Of a stretch of DNA of 6,127 nt, positions 1 to 4,841 are shown one piece after another (position 1 is the first letter of the stretch; each line of letters begins with the position of its first letter). Origin of the DNA: Oscillospiraceae bacterium (GTDB lineage Bacteria; Bacillota; Clostridia; Oscillospirales; Oscillospiraceae). The stretch is from positions 1-6,127 of the forward strand of contig JAFNXT010000180.1 in the NCBI GenBank assembly GCA_017378975.1, in the 5' to 3' direction. Under the pieces are notes generated by a model, which worked only from the letters and a program-made list of their open reading frames with translations, was not told the DNA's origin and made no database searches. A program made the position numbers and the translations under genes.

Positions 1-237
1 CATTGTATCGCCGGGATCCTCCGGGGCGCAGGCAAAGCCACCGTCCCCATGTTCACCATGCTGGCCTGCTGGTGCGTGTTCCGTGTGAGCTACATCTCCA
101 TCGCGGTCAAGCTGGTCCCACGGCTGACCACCGTCTCCTGGGCCTACCCCATCACCTGGACCCTCAGCGGGATCATCTTCCTGATCTACTTCCTGAAAGC
201 CGACTGGCTCCACAGCTTCGACCGACGGACCACCTGA
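1..237 (+). CDS. MATE family efflux transporter, C-terminal fragment
   Basis: The frame is open from the first base and ends at TGA 235-237. The visible 78 residues begin HCIAGILRGAGKATVPM, which matches the MATE (multi-antimicrobial extrusion) signature in which a G-x-L-R-G-x-G-K stretch leads into a late transmembrane helix. Two further hydrophobic segments follow, roughly residues 17-36 and 45-67, and then a short polar tail. MATE proteins are about 450 residues with 12 helices and export drugs or metabolites in exchange for Na+ or H+, so most of this gene lies left of the window. Its substrate cannot be told from this end. It stops 57 nt before the YcxB-like gene on the same strand with no obvious terminator between, so the two may share a transcript. 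Confidence 0.85.
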   Translation, partial: HCIAGILRGAGKATVPMFTMLACWCVFRVSYISIAVKLVPRLTTVSWAYPITWTLSGIIFLIYFLKADWLHSFDRRTT

Positions 238-281
238 TGCAACACGACCGCCTGCCCACCACCATCTGACGATCCTGATAT

Positions 282-288
282 AAGGAGG
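282..288 (+). promoter_or_regulatory. Strong ribosome binding site
   Basis: AAGGAGG lies 6 nt before ATG 295, an ideal Shine-Dalgarno sequence that fixes the start of the YcxB-like gene. Confidence 0.85.
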
Positions 289-294
289 CACAAA

Positions 295-849
295 ATGCGT
301 TACAAATTTGATATCCACCTTACAGAAGAAGACTATCTGGATTTTGAGCTGTTCCATTGCACCGGTTCATCCTATGGCAAGAAGCAACTTCGCAAATCTA
401 ATCTGATTTTTATCGGCATCTGTGCGGCAGCTACCGGAGCGGTCATCCTGCTCCGGGGATGGGGCACCGCTTCTTTTGCCACTGCCATCCTTATGGCCAT
501 CTATTTAACGGTGCGCACACTATTTTCCAGACGGCTGGTCAAACGGAACATCCAAAAATACATACGACGGACCAAAAAGACCGGTTCGCTCCCCATTGAC
601 TTTGATTCCAGCTTTGAGTTTTTCGAAGATCACATGGTCGAAACCACCCCTTCCAAACGCATCGAGCAAGCTTACAGCTCCCTCGAGCGGATCTGCGTGA
701 TCAAAGACCGATATATCCTCTTGTATACCAGCAGTTCGAGTTGTCATATCCTCTCTATCCCACAGATCCGCGACCGATCAGACTTACCCGGTCTCATCGA
801 TCTCCTTTCCCAAAAATGCCACAATGTAGAGTTCTACCATAAGATCTGA
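295..849 (+). CDS. YcxB-like two-helix membrane protein
   Basis: A 184-residue protein with ATG start fixed by the AAGGAGG at 282-288. It opens with an acidic N-terminal segment (MRYKFDIHLTEEDYLDF, about 1-20), then has two adjacent hydrophobic segments at about 37-54 and 58-77, then a basic stretch (RRLVKRNIQKYIRRTKK, 79-95). A C-terminal soluble domain follows, in which FFEDHMVETTPSKRIEQAYSSL and IPQI resemble the YcxB-like C-terminal domain of Firmicutes membrane proteins. That order (soluble N-terminus, TM hairpin, YcxB domain) and the length are typical of the family. The function of the family is not known, and both ends are expected to face the cytoplasm. It follows the MATE gene closely and is ended by the hairpin at 862-896. 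The family call rests on recognition of the pattern, not on a search. Confidence 0.75.
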   Translation: MRYKFDIHLTEEDYLDFELFHCTGSSYGKKQLRKSNLIFIGICAAATGAVILLRGWGTASFATAILMAIYLTVRTLFSRRLVKRNIQKYIRRTKKTGSLPIDFDSSFEFFEDHMVETTPSKRIEQAYSSLERICVIKDRYILLYTSSSSCHILSIPQIRDRSDLPGLIDLLSQKCHNVEFYHKI

Positions 850-861
850 CCACCTAACACC

Positions 862-896
862 AAACGGGGCCCGACCACACCGGTCAGGCCCCGTTT
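862..896 (+). terminator. Intrinsic terminator after the YcxB-like gene
   Basis: AAACGGGGCC (862-871) is perfectly complementary to GGCCCCGTTT (887-896). A further GACC/GGTC pairing (873-876 with 882-885) follows after one mismatch, with a 5-nt loop. The stem ends in TTT followed by CCTC, so the U-tract is short. It lies 13 nt after the stop of the YcxB-like gene. The hairpin could also end a minus-strand transcript coming from the promoter-like element near 1108. Confidence 0.75.
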
Positions 897-1001
897 CCTC
901 GTATCAGCTTTGAGCAAAGGTCTTCGTTACGCTCTTTCGATACGCCACATTTGCAGGCGCTCCATAGAATACGGACCAACGTGGCGATACGCTTCTTGCG
1001 A

Positions 1002-1060
1002 TGACCGTAGGGACACCCGTCCCCGGGTGTCCACGGACACCGCAGGAGCGGTGTCCCTAC
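1002..1060 (+). repeat. Tandem-hairpin dispersed repeat, copy 1
   Basis: Two 9-bp perfect hairpins stand side by side: GGACACCCG/CGGGTGTCC (1011-1019 with 1024-1032, loop TCCC) and GGACACCGC/GCGGTGTCC (1035-1043 with 1048-1056, loop AGGA), separated by AC. GTAG (1007-1010) and CTAC (1057-1060) bracket the pair, so the unit as a whole can also fold as one 11-bp outer stem (1007-1017 with 1050-1060). The left part, from TGACCGTAG through the first hairpin, recurs inverted at 5900-5935. The combination of symmetry and a second copy points to a dispersed intergenic repeat rather than a gene-specific terminator. Confidence 0.8.
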
Positions 1061-1107
1061 AAGTGTGGATTTGATCAACTAGATAGATCCAAGATTTATC
1101 TAACCAA

Positions 1108-1124
1108 ATTATAACACAGACTGA
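1108..1124 (-). promoter_or_regulatory. Extended -10 promoter-like element, copy A of a 17-nt repeat
   Basis: On the minus strand this reads TCAGTCTGTGTTATAAT. It contains a perfect TATAAT (1113 to 1108) preceded by TGT, i.e. the TGn extended -10 form. No good -35 is visible at 16-18 nt. The same 17 nt with one change (TATGAT) precedes the AraC-kinase gene at 2494-2510. A transcript from here would run from about 1101 through the hairpin repeat to the terminator at 862-896, about 240 nt. Confidence 0.4.
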
Positions 1125-1146
1125 TCGCTTTGCCGATCGGTCGTGC

Positions 1147-1176
1147 AAAAGAGCCGGGATCGCTCCCGGCTCTTTT
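1147..1176 (-). terminator. Intrinsic terminator of the AraC-kinase gene
   Basis: A perfect 13-bp stem, AAAAGAGCCGGGA (1147-1159) with TCCCGGCTCTTTT (1164-1176), closes on a 4-nt loop. It starts 2 nt after the TAA of the minus-strand gene. T runs at both ends of the stem make it usable in both directions. Confidence 0.9.
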
Positions 1177-1178
1177 GT

Positions 1179-2453
1179 TTAGATATCTTTCAGTTCCTCG
1201 AATTTTTCGATCAGCCAAGCGGTCATCCTCTTGTTGATCTCAAAGATCTCAGCATACTTGTCCTGCTCAGAGAACCATGCGACACAAACGAATTGATTTG
1301 CCAGAATGATATAAGGGATCGCTCTGCGTTCGGCTTCCGTCAGGTGGGCCACGCTGTCATAGCCGCAGATGATATCCCGGTAGATCTCCAGCCACCGGTC
1401 ATCGTTCTGGCCGAAGGTTTCCGACAGCACCGCCGTTGCGGCATAGCAGGGATCGTAGATCCGGGCGTTCCGCTCCGCCAGTTCAAAGTCGATGAAGCCC
1501 CACTGGTCGTCTGCGCAAATGATATTTCCGGGATTCGGGTCCCGGTGGATGATCTGCCGGGGCAGATCGGGATAGAGTCCGGCGAAGGTGTCCAGATAGT
1601 CCTTGCAGAATGCATCGGACAGCCCCAGCGCAGAGCTCGCCTTGGGAAGTGCCCATCCTTTCACGGTAGCCAACAGATCTGCTTCGCTGACGCAGTCATC
1701 GATCTTGGCCAGTGCCAGATGGAGCTGACCGATGATCTCGCCTACGAAGCGGCCGTCACCGTCCTCGAATCGATGGGATACCATCTGCTCTCCGGGCAGG
1801 CGGCAGGTCAGGTAGAAATAGACCTCGCCGTCCTGGATGTATTCCTTGCCCTCAGCGGTAAGCACCGGTACGGCAGACAGCAGACCGATGCTTTGCAGAG
1901 CCTTGGAGACCTCGATGTGCTTTTTCAGCTTTCCAAGATCTGCGGTATATTTCAGGACATACCCGTCGCCCACATAGCAGGCGCTGTCATTTTTGTTCCC
2001 TGTGTCCTCGTAGTAGATATCTGTTATGGTCGTGTCGCTCAGATCCCAGCTTTGGAGTATTTGAGCGGCTTTTTTGTGGGTAATGGTCATGTGTTCCTCC
2101 TTGGTGATGTCGATCCGATAGGGCCGTTTCGCCCGACAGGCTTGCAAGTGATCCGAGGGCGTAGATCCGAATTCCCGGCAGAAAGCCTTGTAGAATCCGG
2201 CATAGGTATCGAAGCCAAATGCAAGCGCCGCATCGACCTTGCTGCTGCCCTGCTTCATCGCATAAACGCCATGGAGCAGCCTTCGCCGCAGGATATACTG
2301 CATCACCGGCAAGCCGGTCGCCCGCTGAAACAGCCGATAATAGTGGAACAGCGAAAAACCTGCCATGTCTGCCAGTTCCGCGGCAGTGATCTCGGCTTGC
2401 AGATCGTCTTCGATATAGTCAAGGCTTCGCTGGATGATCGTCCGATCGTCCAT
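1179..2453 (-). CDS. AraC-type HTH fused to aminoglycoside-phosphotransferase-family kinase
   Basis: A 424-residue protein. Residues 1-105 form an AraC/XylS DNA-binding domain with two helix-turn-helix units: ITAAELADMAGFSLFHYYRLF (about 22-42) and the second around SSKVDAALAFGFDTYAGFYKAF (70-91), ending in the usual GSTPSDH. A short linker (106-121) leads to a kinase domain of the APH (phosphotransferase) family. Candidate ATP-binding Lys168 lies in YVLKYT, the Brenner motif HRDPNPGN (303-310) has catalytic Asp305 and Asn310, and metal-binding Asp322 sits in FIDFE. APH-family kinases phosphorylate hydroxyls of small molecules such as aminoglycosides, macrolides, choline or sugars, and the substrate here is unknown. 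The start is ATG 2453 with AAAGGAGG 7 nt upstream. An in-frame ATG at 2090 (Met122), preceded by AAGGAGG, falls exactly at the domain boundary and could give the 303-residue kinase alone. The gene lies 86 nt after the GNAT gene on the same strand and may be read from rsgA as well as from its own promoter. Confidence 0.88.
   Translation of the reverse strand: MDDRTIIQRSLDYIEDDLQAEITAAELADMAGFSLFHYYRLFQRATGLPVMQYILRRRLLHGVYAMKQGSSKVDAALAFGFDTYAGFYKAFCREFGSTPSDHLQACRAKRPYRIDITKEEHMTITHKKAAQILQSWDLSDTTITDIYYEDTGNKNDSACYVGDGYVLKYTADLGKLKKHIEVSKALQSIGLLSAVPVLTAEGKEYIQDGEVYFYLTCRLPGEQMVSHRFEDGDGRFVGEIIGQLHLALAKIDDCVSEADLLATVKGWALPKASSALGLSDAFCKDYLDTFAGLYPDLPRQIIHRDPNPGNIICADDQWGFIDFELAERNARIYDPCYAATAVLSETFGQNDDRWLEIYRDIICGYDSVAHLTEAERRAIPYIILANQFVCVAWFSEQDKYAEIFEINKRMTAWLIEKFEELKDI
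2088..2102 (-). promoter_or_regulatory. Internal ribosome binding site and in-frame ATG
   Basis: On the minus strand AAGGAGG (2102 to 2096) is followed by 5 nt and an in-frame ATG (2090-2088), which is Met122 of the fusion protein. These bases encode Lys-Glu-Glu-His-Met at the join of the AraC and kinase domains. An initiation here would yield a complete kinase domain of 303 residues, a normal size for this family. Confidence 0.6.
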
Positions 2454-2472
2454 CTTGCCGCCTCCTTTCCTG

Positions 2473-2494
2473 TCGATTCGTAGCTACGCATCGA
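2473..2494. promoter_or_regulatory. 22-nt near-perfect palindrome, candidate operator
   Basis: A perfect 10-nt palindrome CGTAGCTACG (2479-2488) is flanked, after one mismatched pair (T2478/C2489), by TCGAT (2473-2477) and ATCGA (2490-2494). It begins at the last base of the minus-strand -10 (2494-2499) and covers the predicted transcription start, a classical repressor site position. It could also form a hairpin in the 5' leader. The binder is unknown; the AraC domain encoded just downstream is one candidate, although AraC proteins usually bind direct repeats. Confidence 0.5.
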
Positions 2495-2510
2495 TCATAA
2501 CACAGACTGA
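2494..2510 (-). promoter_or_regulatory. Promoter-like extended -10 of the AraC-kinase gene, copy B
   Basis: The minus strand reads TCAGTCTGTGTTATGAT, with TATGAT (2499 to 2494) preceded by TGT in the extended -10 form. It is 41 nt upstream of the ATG at 2453. No convincing -35 is seen at 16-18 nt. Sixteen of 17 positions match the element at 1108-1124. Confidence 0.5.
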
Positions 2511-2539
2511 AGGAGAAACCATTTCCGTTTTTGCGGTAT

Positions 2540-3088
2540 TTACCGCAGAGCTTCATAATCGCTGTAACTGACCTGCCCCCGGATACCCTCCAGACCGCCG
2601 GGGATCAGTTCCTGCACCATCAGACATTCCGGCGCGGGCAGACCCACGGACGCATGGGCGGTGATGCCAAAAGCCGCAGAGGTCACAAAGCCACGGTTGC
2701 GGTAGTTTCTGGGATCCCCCTCCACGATGACCGCCTTATAGCCCATCGCTGTTGCCTTTTCCAAGCCATATTCGATGAGCTCCTTGGAAATGTGCTGTCG
2801 CTGGAGTTCGGTTTTCACAGCCACCGGGGTCAGGACCAGTAGTTCGTTCTCAAATTTCCCCTCCAGATGGAACCGGGAGAACATGACATAGCCAATGACA
2901 GCATCGTTTTCGTCCACCATGATCAGTTCCAGCTCCGGCAGATAAAACCGCTTACTGCGGATCTCTTCCACCAGACGGCGGACCAATGCGCCATTTTCTG
3001 CAGATTCCGAAGCCGTGAATACTGCCTCCACCAGTTCCGCCGCAGGGACCAGATATTTTTCTTCCATCGATTTGATGATCCTTTTCAT
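2540..3088 (-). CDS. GNAT family N-acetyltransferase (YhbS-like)
   Basis: A 182-residue protein of the Gcn5-related acetyltransferase fold, which moves acetyl from acetyl-CoA to an amine or other group. The core resembles the YhbS-type subfamily: a beta-strand LLVLTPVAVKTELQ leads into helix ISKELIEYGLEKA, then YKAVIVEGDPRNYRNRGF (residues 117-134), equivalent to the GDPxYYxRFGF signature. The acetyl-CoA pyrophosphate loop normally reads QxxGxG/A but here reads QRQHIS (96-101), so both glycines are replaced. The substrate is unknown. The start chosen is ATG 3086-3088, because the rsgA stop and this start overlap as TAATG and AAGGAG is 8 nt upstream. An ATG 6 nt earlier (3094) is only 2 nt from the same AAGGAG and is less likely. 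Translational coupling to rsgA is expected. A small palindrome at the stop (2532-2547) has no U-tract on this strand, so transcription may continue into the AraC-kinase gene. Confidence 0.85.
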   Translation of the reverse strand: MKRIIKSMEEKYLVPAAELVEAVFTASESAENGALVRRLVEEIRSKRFYLPELELIMVDENDAVIGYVMFSRFHLEGKFENELLVLTPVAVKTELQRQHISKELIEYGLEKATAMGYKAVIVEGDPRNYRNRGFVTSAAFGITAHASVGLPAPECLMVQELIPGGLEGIRGQVSYSDYEALR

Positions 3089-4110
3089 TACCATATCTCC
3101 TTATTCCTCTGTTTCGAAAATTTCGCAACGCCCTTGCTCCATTCCCGCTTCCGGCGCATCATTTCATCCCGGTCGATCGCTTCATCTTTCAGCTTCTGAT
3201 AACTTTCCCATCGAGCGGCATCCAGTTCTCCGGCGGCGATGGCGGATTTGATGGCACAGCCGGGTTCCCTTTCATGTTTACAGTCAGAGAACCTGCATTT
3301 TCCGATAAACCGTTCCACATCCGCAAAGGCATCCCCAAGGCCCTCAGACACATCCCACATGCCCAGCTCCCGCATACCGGGGGTATCGATGATCATCACA
3401 CCGCTTTTCAGCCGGATCAGTTGCCGGTGGGTAGTGGTGTGGCGGCCTTTGCTGTCATCCTCCCGGATGGCGTTGACCGCCATGATCTCCTCCCCTACCA
3501 GAGCATTGACAAGGCTCGACTTACCCACACCGGAAGAACCCAAAAATACAACGGTTTTTCCGGGCTGAAGGTAGGCATTCAGTCTTCGCAGTCCATGTCC
3601 CGTATGAGCACTGACCACATGGATATTGACACCGGTGGCGACCCGTTCCACCTGCGTCAGATAGTCCCAGTGATCCTCCACCAGATCCGCCTTGGTCAGC
3701 AGGATCACCGGGGTGGCCCCGGACTGCCATGCCACCGTCAGATACCGTTCCAGCCGCTTCGGGTTGAAGTCCAGATTCAGCGACTGCATAATGAACACAT
3801 AGTCAAAATTGGCCGCCACCGCCTGATCTCTGGGGACGGGCCCCGGTTCCCGCCGGGAGAAGTAAGTCCTCCGGGGTAGCGTCGTGATGATCTGACTGTC
3901 ACCGTTGTCAATGTAGTTGACCATCACGAAATCACCCGTGGTCGGAAAATCCTGCGTATCGACAAAATATTCCTTGGTTTTCAGTCTGGCATGGGTGATC
4001 CCATGCTCACAGACGATCTCATACCGCTCCTTATGGACTGCGGTAACTCTCGCCGGGATCCCCGGCAGATCCTTATGATCCGGCACCATGCCGTAGTCGT
4101 TCTTATCCAA
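3088..4110 (-). CDS. rsgA: Ribosome small subunit-dependent GTPase A (RsgA)
   Basis: A 340-residue circularly permuted GTPase that binds the 30S subunit and takes part in late 16S rRNA maturation in the cytoplasm. An N-terminal OB-fold-like region (about 15-85) is followed by G4 TKAD (139-142), G5 VSAHTG (166-171), the P-loop GSSGVGKS (191-198), a G2 region GRHTTTHR (222-229) and G3 DTPG (242-245). The G4-G5-G1-G2-G3 order marks this family. A C-terminal zinc knuckle has Cys272, Cys277, His279 and Cys285. All key residues are present. The start is TTG 4108-4110 with GGAGG 9 nt upstream and an in-frame TGA just before it; Met8 has no ribosome binding site. It lacks the prkC/prpC/rpe neighbours usual for rsgA in Firmicutes, so it may be a second copy (inference). 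It heads the operon and lies about 100 nt downstream of a leader RNA terminator. Confidence 0.95.
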   Translation of the reverse strand: MDKNDYGMVPDHKDLPGIPARVTAVHKERYEIVCEHGITHARLKTKEYFVDTQDFPTTGDFVMVNYIDNGDSQIITTLPRRTYFSRREPGPVPRDQAVAANFDYVFIMQSLNLDFNPKRLERYLTVAWQSGATPVILLTKADLVEDHWDYLTQVERVATGVNIHVVSAHTGHGLRRLNAYLQPGKTVVFLGSSGVGKSSLVNALVGEEIMAVNAIREDDSKGRHTTTHRQLIRLKSGVMIIDTPGMRELGMWDVSEGLGDAFADVERFIGKCRFSDCKHEREPGCAIKSAIAAGELDAARWESYQKLKDEAIDRDEMMRRKREWSKGVAKFSKQRNKEIW

Positions 4111-4208
4111 GTTATCGTTCCTCCAAATTCAGTTGTATGGTTTGAAAATGCACATCGTAAAAGCATATGACAACACACCTGTCCATACCGCTAACTGAAA
4201 ATGGGCGC
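4111..4208 (-). other. Leader between the upstream terminator and rsgA
   Basis: About 98 nt of AT-richer sequence. GGAGG near 4120-4124 serves the TTG start of rsgA. No good -35/-10 pair is seen here, which raises the possibility that rsgA depends on read-through of the terminator at 4209-4254. Confidence 0.4.
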
Positions 4209-4254
4209 AAAAATACCGCAGTGAAGCCCCCTCGTCATGGGGCCCGTCCTGCGG
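4209..4254 (-). terminator. Intrinsic terminator of the leader RNA
   Basis: On the minus strand CCGCAG (4254-4249) pairs with CTGCGG (4221-4216). Inside an internal loop GCCCC (4243-4239) pairs with GGGGC (4230-4226). The stem is followed by TA and TTTTT (4213-4209). It is the only strong stop signal between the promoter at 4418-4446 and rsgA. Confidence 0.75.
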
Positions 4255-4339
4255 CTACCACATATCCGAAAGTCACTTAAAAGCGGCGCACCAAAGCTGG
4301 AGGTCCTGCCCTCCCATCTTTATCCACGCCCATATCCAG

Positions 4340-4369
4340 TTAGCTGGTCACGACCTCACGAACGATCAT
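4340..4369 (-). CDS. 9-codon upstream ORF, possible leader peptide
   Basis: ATG 4369-4367 to TAA 4342-4340 encodes MIVREVVTS. AAGGAG (4384-4379) is 9 nt upstream, a good ribosome binding site. The ORF lies about 40 nt after the predicted transcription start, and its codons include the 5' arm of the inner helix (4357-4352). A ribosome paused here would therefore open the long-range helices. Leader peptides of this size precede attenuated antibiotic-response genes. Chance occurrence within a structured RNA is a real alternative. Confidence 0.35.
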   Translation of the reverse strand: MIVREVVTS

Positions 4370-4417
4370 ACTTTTAAGCTCCTTTCCGGCCCGCTCAGGC
4401 GAGCACGATACAGGCAG

Positions 4418-4446
4418 AATATATCACAGATCCCTCTCCCTGTCAA
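4418..4446 (-). promoter_or_regulatory. Near-consensus vegetative promoter toward rsgA
   Basis: On the minus strand a perfect -35 TTGACA (4446-4441) is followed by a spacer of exactly 17 nt and a -10 TATATT (4423-4418) with one mismatch to TATAAT. Transcription should begin near 4411. This is the best promoter in the window. It lies 30 nt after the stop of the small membrane protein gene. Confidence 0.85.
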
Positions 4447-4475
4447 CCGGGGCCCGATCACAAACAACACAGCGC

Positions 4476-4679
4476 CTATTTCAGCAGTTCGTCAGTCAGA
4501 CGCAAGACCTCCGGCGCGATCTTCTCCCGCTGTTTTTTCAGCACCCGGTCGTAGATGGGATATGCCAGCGCCACCGGCACCATGCCCACCAGACCGACTA
4601 CGACCCCGTCTTCGATCTTCTGATAACCTCCAACGATGCCCCCGGCGACCTTTTCCATGTGGTCTGCAAACTTTGCCAT
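4476..4679 (-). CDS. Small hypothetical protein with one membrane segment
   Basis: A 67-residue protein beginning MAKFADHMEKVAGG. The start is ATG 4679-4677 with AAAGGAG 9 nt upstream. The open frame extends to 4730, but the 17 extra residues have no ribosome binding site of their own. A glycine-rich N-terminal part with GGYQKIEDGVV (18-28) runs into a hydrophobic segment of about 16-18 residues (26-43). A charged C-terminal helix follows (KKQREKIAPEVLRLTDELLK, 48-67). The GYxKIEDGVV pattern resembles small Clostridia proteins of unknown function that carry GYKKIEd-type repeats. A single-pass membrane location is likely. No function can be assigned. Confidence 0.65.
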   Translation of the reverse strand: MAKFADHMEKVAGGIVGGYQKIEDGVVVGLVGMVPVALAYPIYDRVLKKQREKIAPEVLRLTDELLK

Positions 4680-4802
4680 CACGATGTTCTCCTTTCGATA
4701 TCCGGATGTGTTTTCCTTTGATGGCATCATTCTACCCGGCGCATCGTTCCAAAAGGTTCAAGTTTTGTTTCCGAAATATTCATTCTCCACACCTCCGCCC
4801 CC

Positions 4803-4836
4803 AAAAACCATGGGCCGGGATCTCTCCCGGCCCATG
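4803..4836 (-). terminator. Intrinsic terminator of the CD3324-like gene
   Basis: A perfect 12-bp stem, CATGGGCCGGGA (4809-4820) with TCCCGGCCCATG (4825-4836), has a 4-nt loop. On the minus strand it is followed by GG and TTTTT (4807-4803). It begins 5 nt after the stop of the upstream gene. Confidence 0.92.
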
Positions 4837-4841
4837 ATCTG

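Larger units (their letters stand above)
897..1146. other. Intergenic region with repeat and small hairpins
   Basis: No convincing gene is present between the two terminators. The region holds CGTATC/GATACG and CGCCAC/GTGGCG inverted pairs near 899-990, the tandem-hairpin repeat at 1002-1060, a small imperfect hairpin (AGATAGAT 1081-1088 with ATTTATCT 1094-1101), and a minus-strand extended -10 at 1108-1116. Small reading frames across it lack ribosome binding sites and run through the repeat. Confidence 0.6.
4209..4411 (-). ncRNA. Predicted structured RNA or attenuator leader upstream of rsgA
   Basis: The predicted transcript runs from about 4411, 7 nt past a near-consensus -10, to the U-tract at 4213-4209, about 200 nt. 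In order on the minus strand it has a 5' hairpin GCTC/GAGC (4404-4393) and then a long-range helix CTTAAAAG (4378-4371) with CTTTTAAG (4283-4276). Nested inside that helix are GAGGTC (4357-4352) with GACCTC (4305-4300) and a CCAG/CTGG hairpin (4347-4336). A terminator hairpin at 4254-4216 closes the RNA. AAGGAG plus ATG open a 9-codon ORF inside it. The nested complementary blocks support an RNA function. Size and isolated promoter/terminator fit a free-standing RNA such as raiA-type RNAs of Clostridia, but I cannot confirm a family. The position 100 nt before rsgA fits an attenuator equally well. The 5' and 3' ends do not pair, which argues against 6S RNA. Confidence 0.6.

Noticed and set aside
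1002..1060. CRISPR array
   Set aside because: Only two hairpins with different sequences and a 2-nt gap; there are no regular spacers and no cas genes.
884..1148. Two minus-strand frames of 64 and 73 codons across the hairpin repeat
   Set aside because: They run through the inverted repeat, lack a ribosome binding site, and show no family pattern; the basic composition comes from the repeat and flanking GC-rich DNA.
1143..2483. A 446-codon plus-strand open frame opposite the AraC-kinase gene
   Set aside because: It mirrors the minus-strand gene, shows no protein family pattern, and has no ribosome binding site, while the minus-strand frame has complete AraC and kinase motifs.
2532..2547. 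Palindrome TGCGGTA/TACCGCA at the GNAT stop as a terminator
   Set aside because: The 2-nt loop is too tight and the minus strand has A's rather than T's after the stem, so it should not terminate the operon.
3239..3879. Plus-strand open frames inside rsgA
   Set aside because: They lie entirely opposite rsgA, whose GTPase motifs are complete, and have no start signals.
4209..4411. 6S RNA, T-box or SRP RNA identity for the leader
   Set aside because: The ends do not pair as in 6S RNA. No specifier stem or proper T-box sequence (only a partial GGTAGCCGC) is present, and the GGAAAGGAGC stretch does not match the SRP Alu/GNAR signature context.
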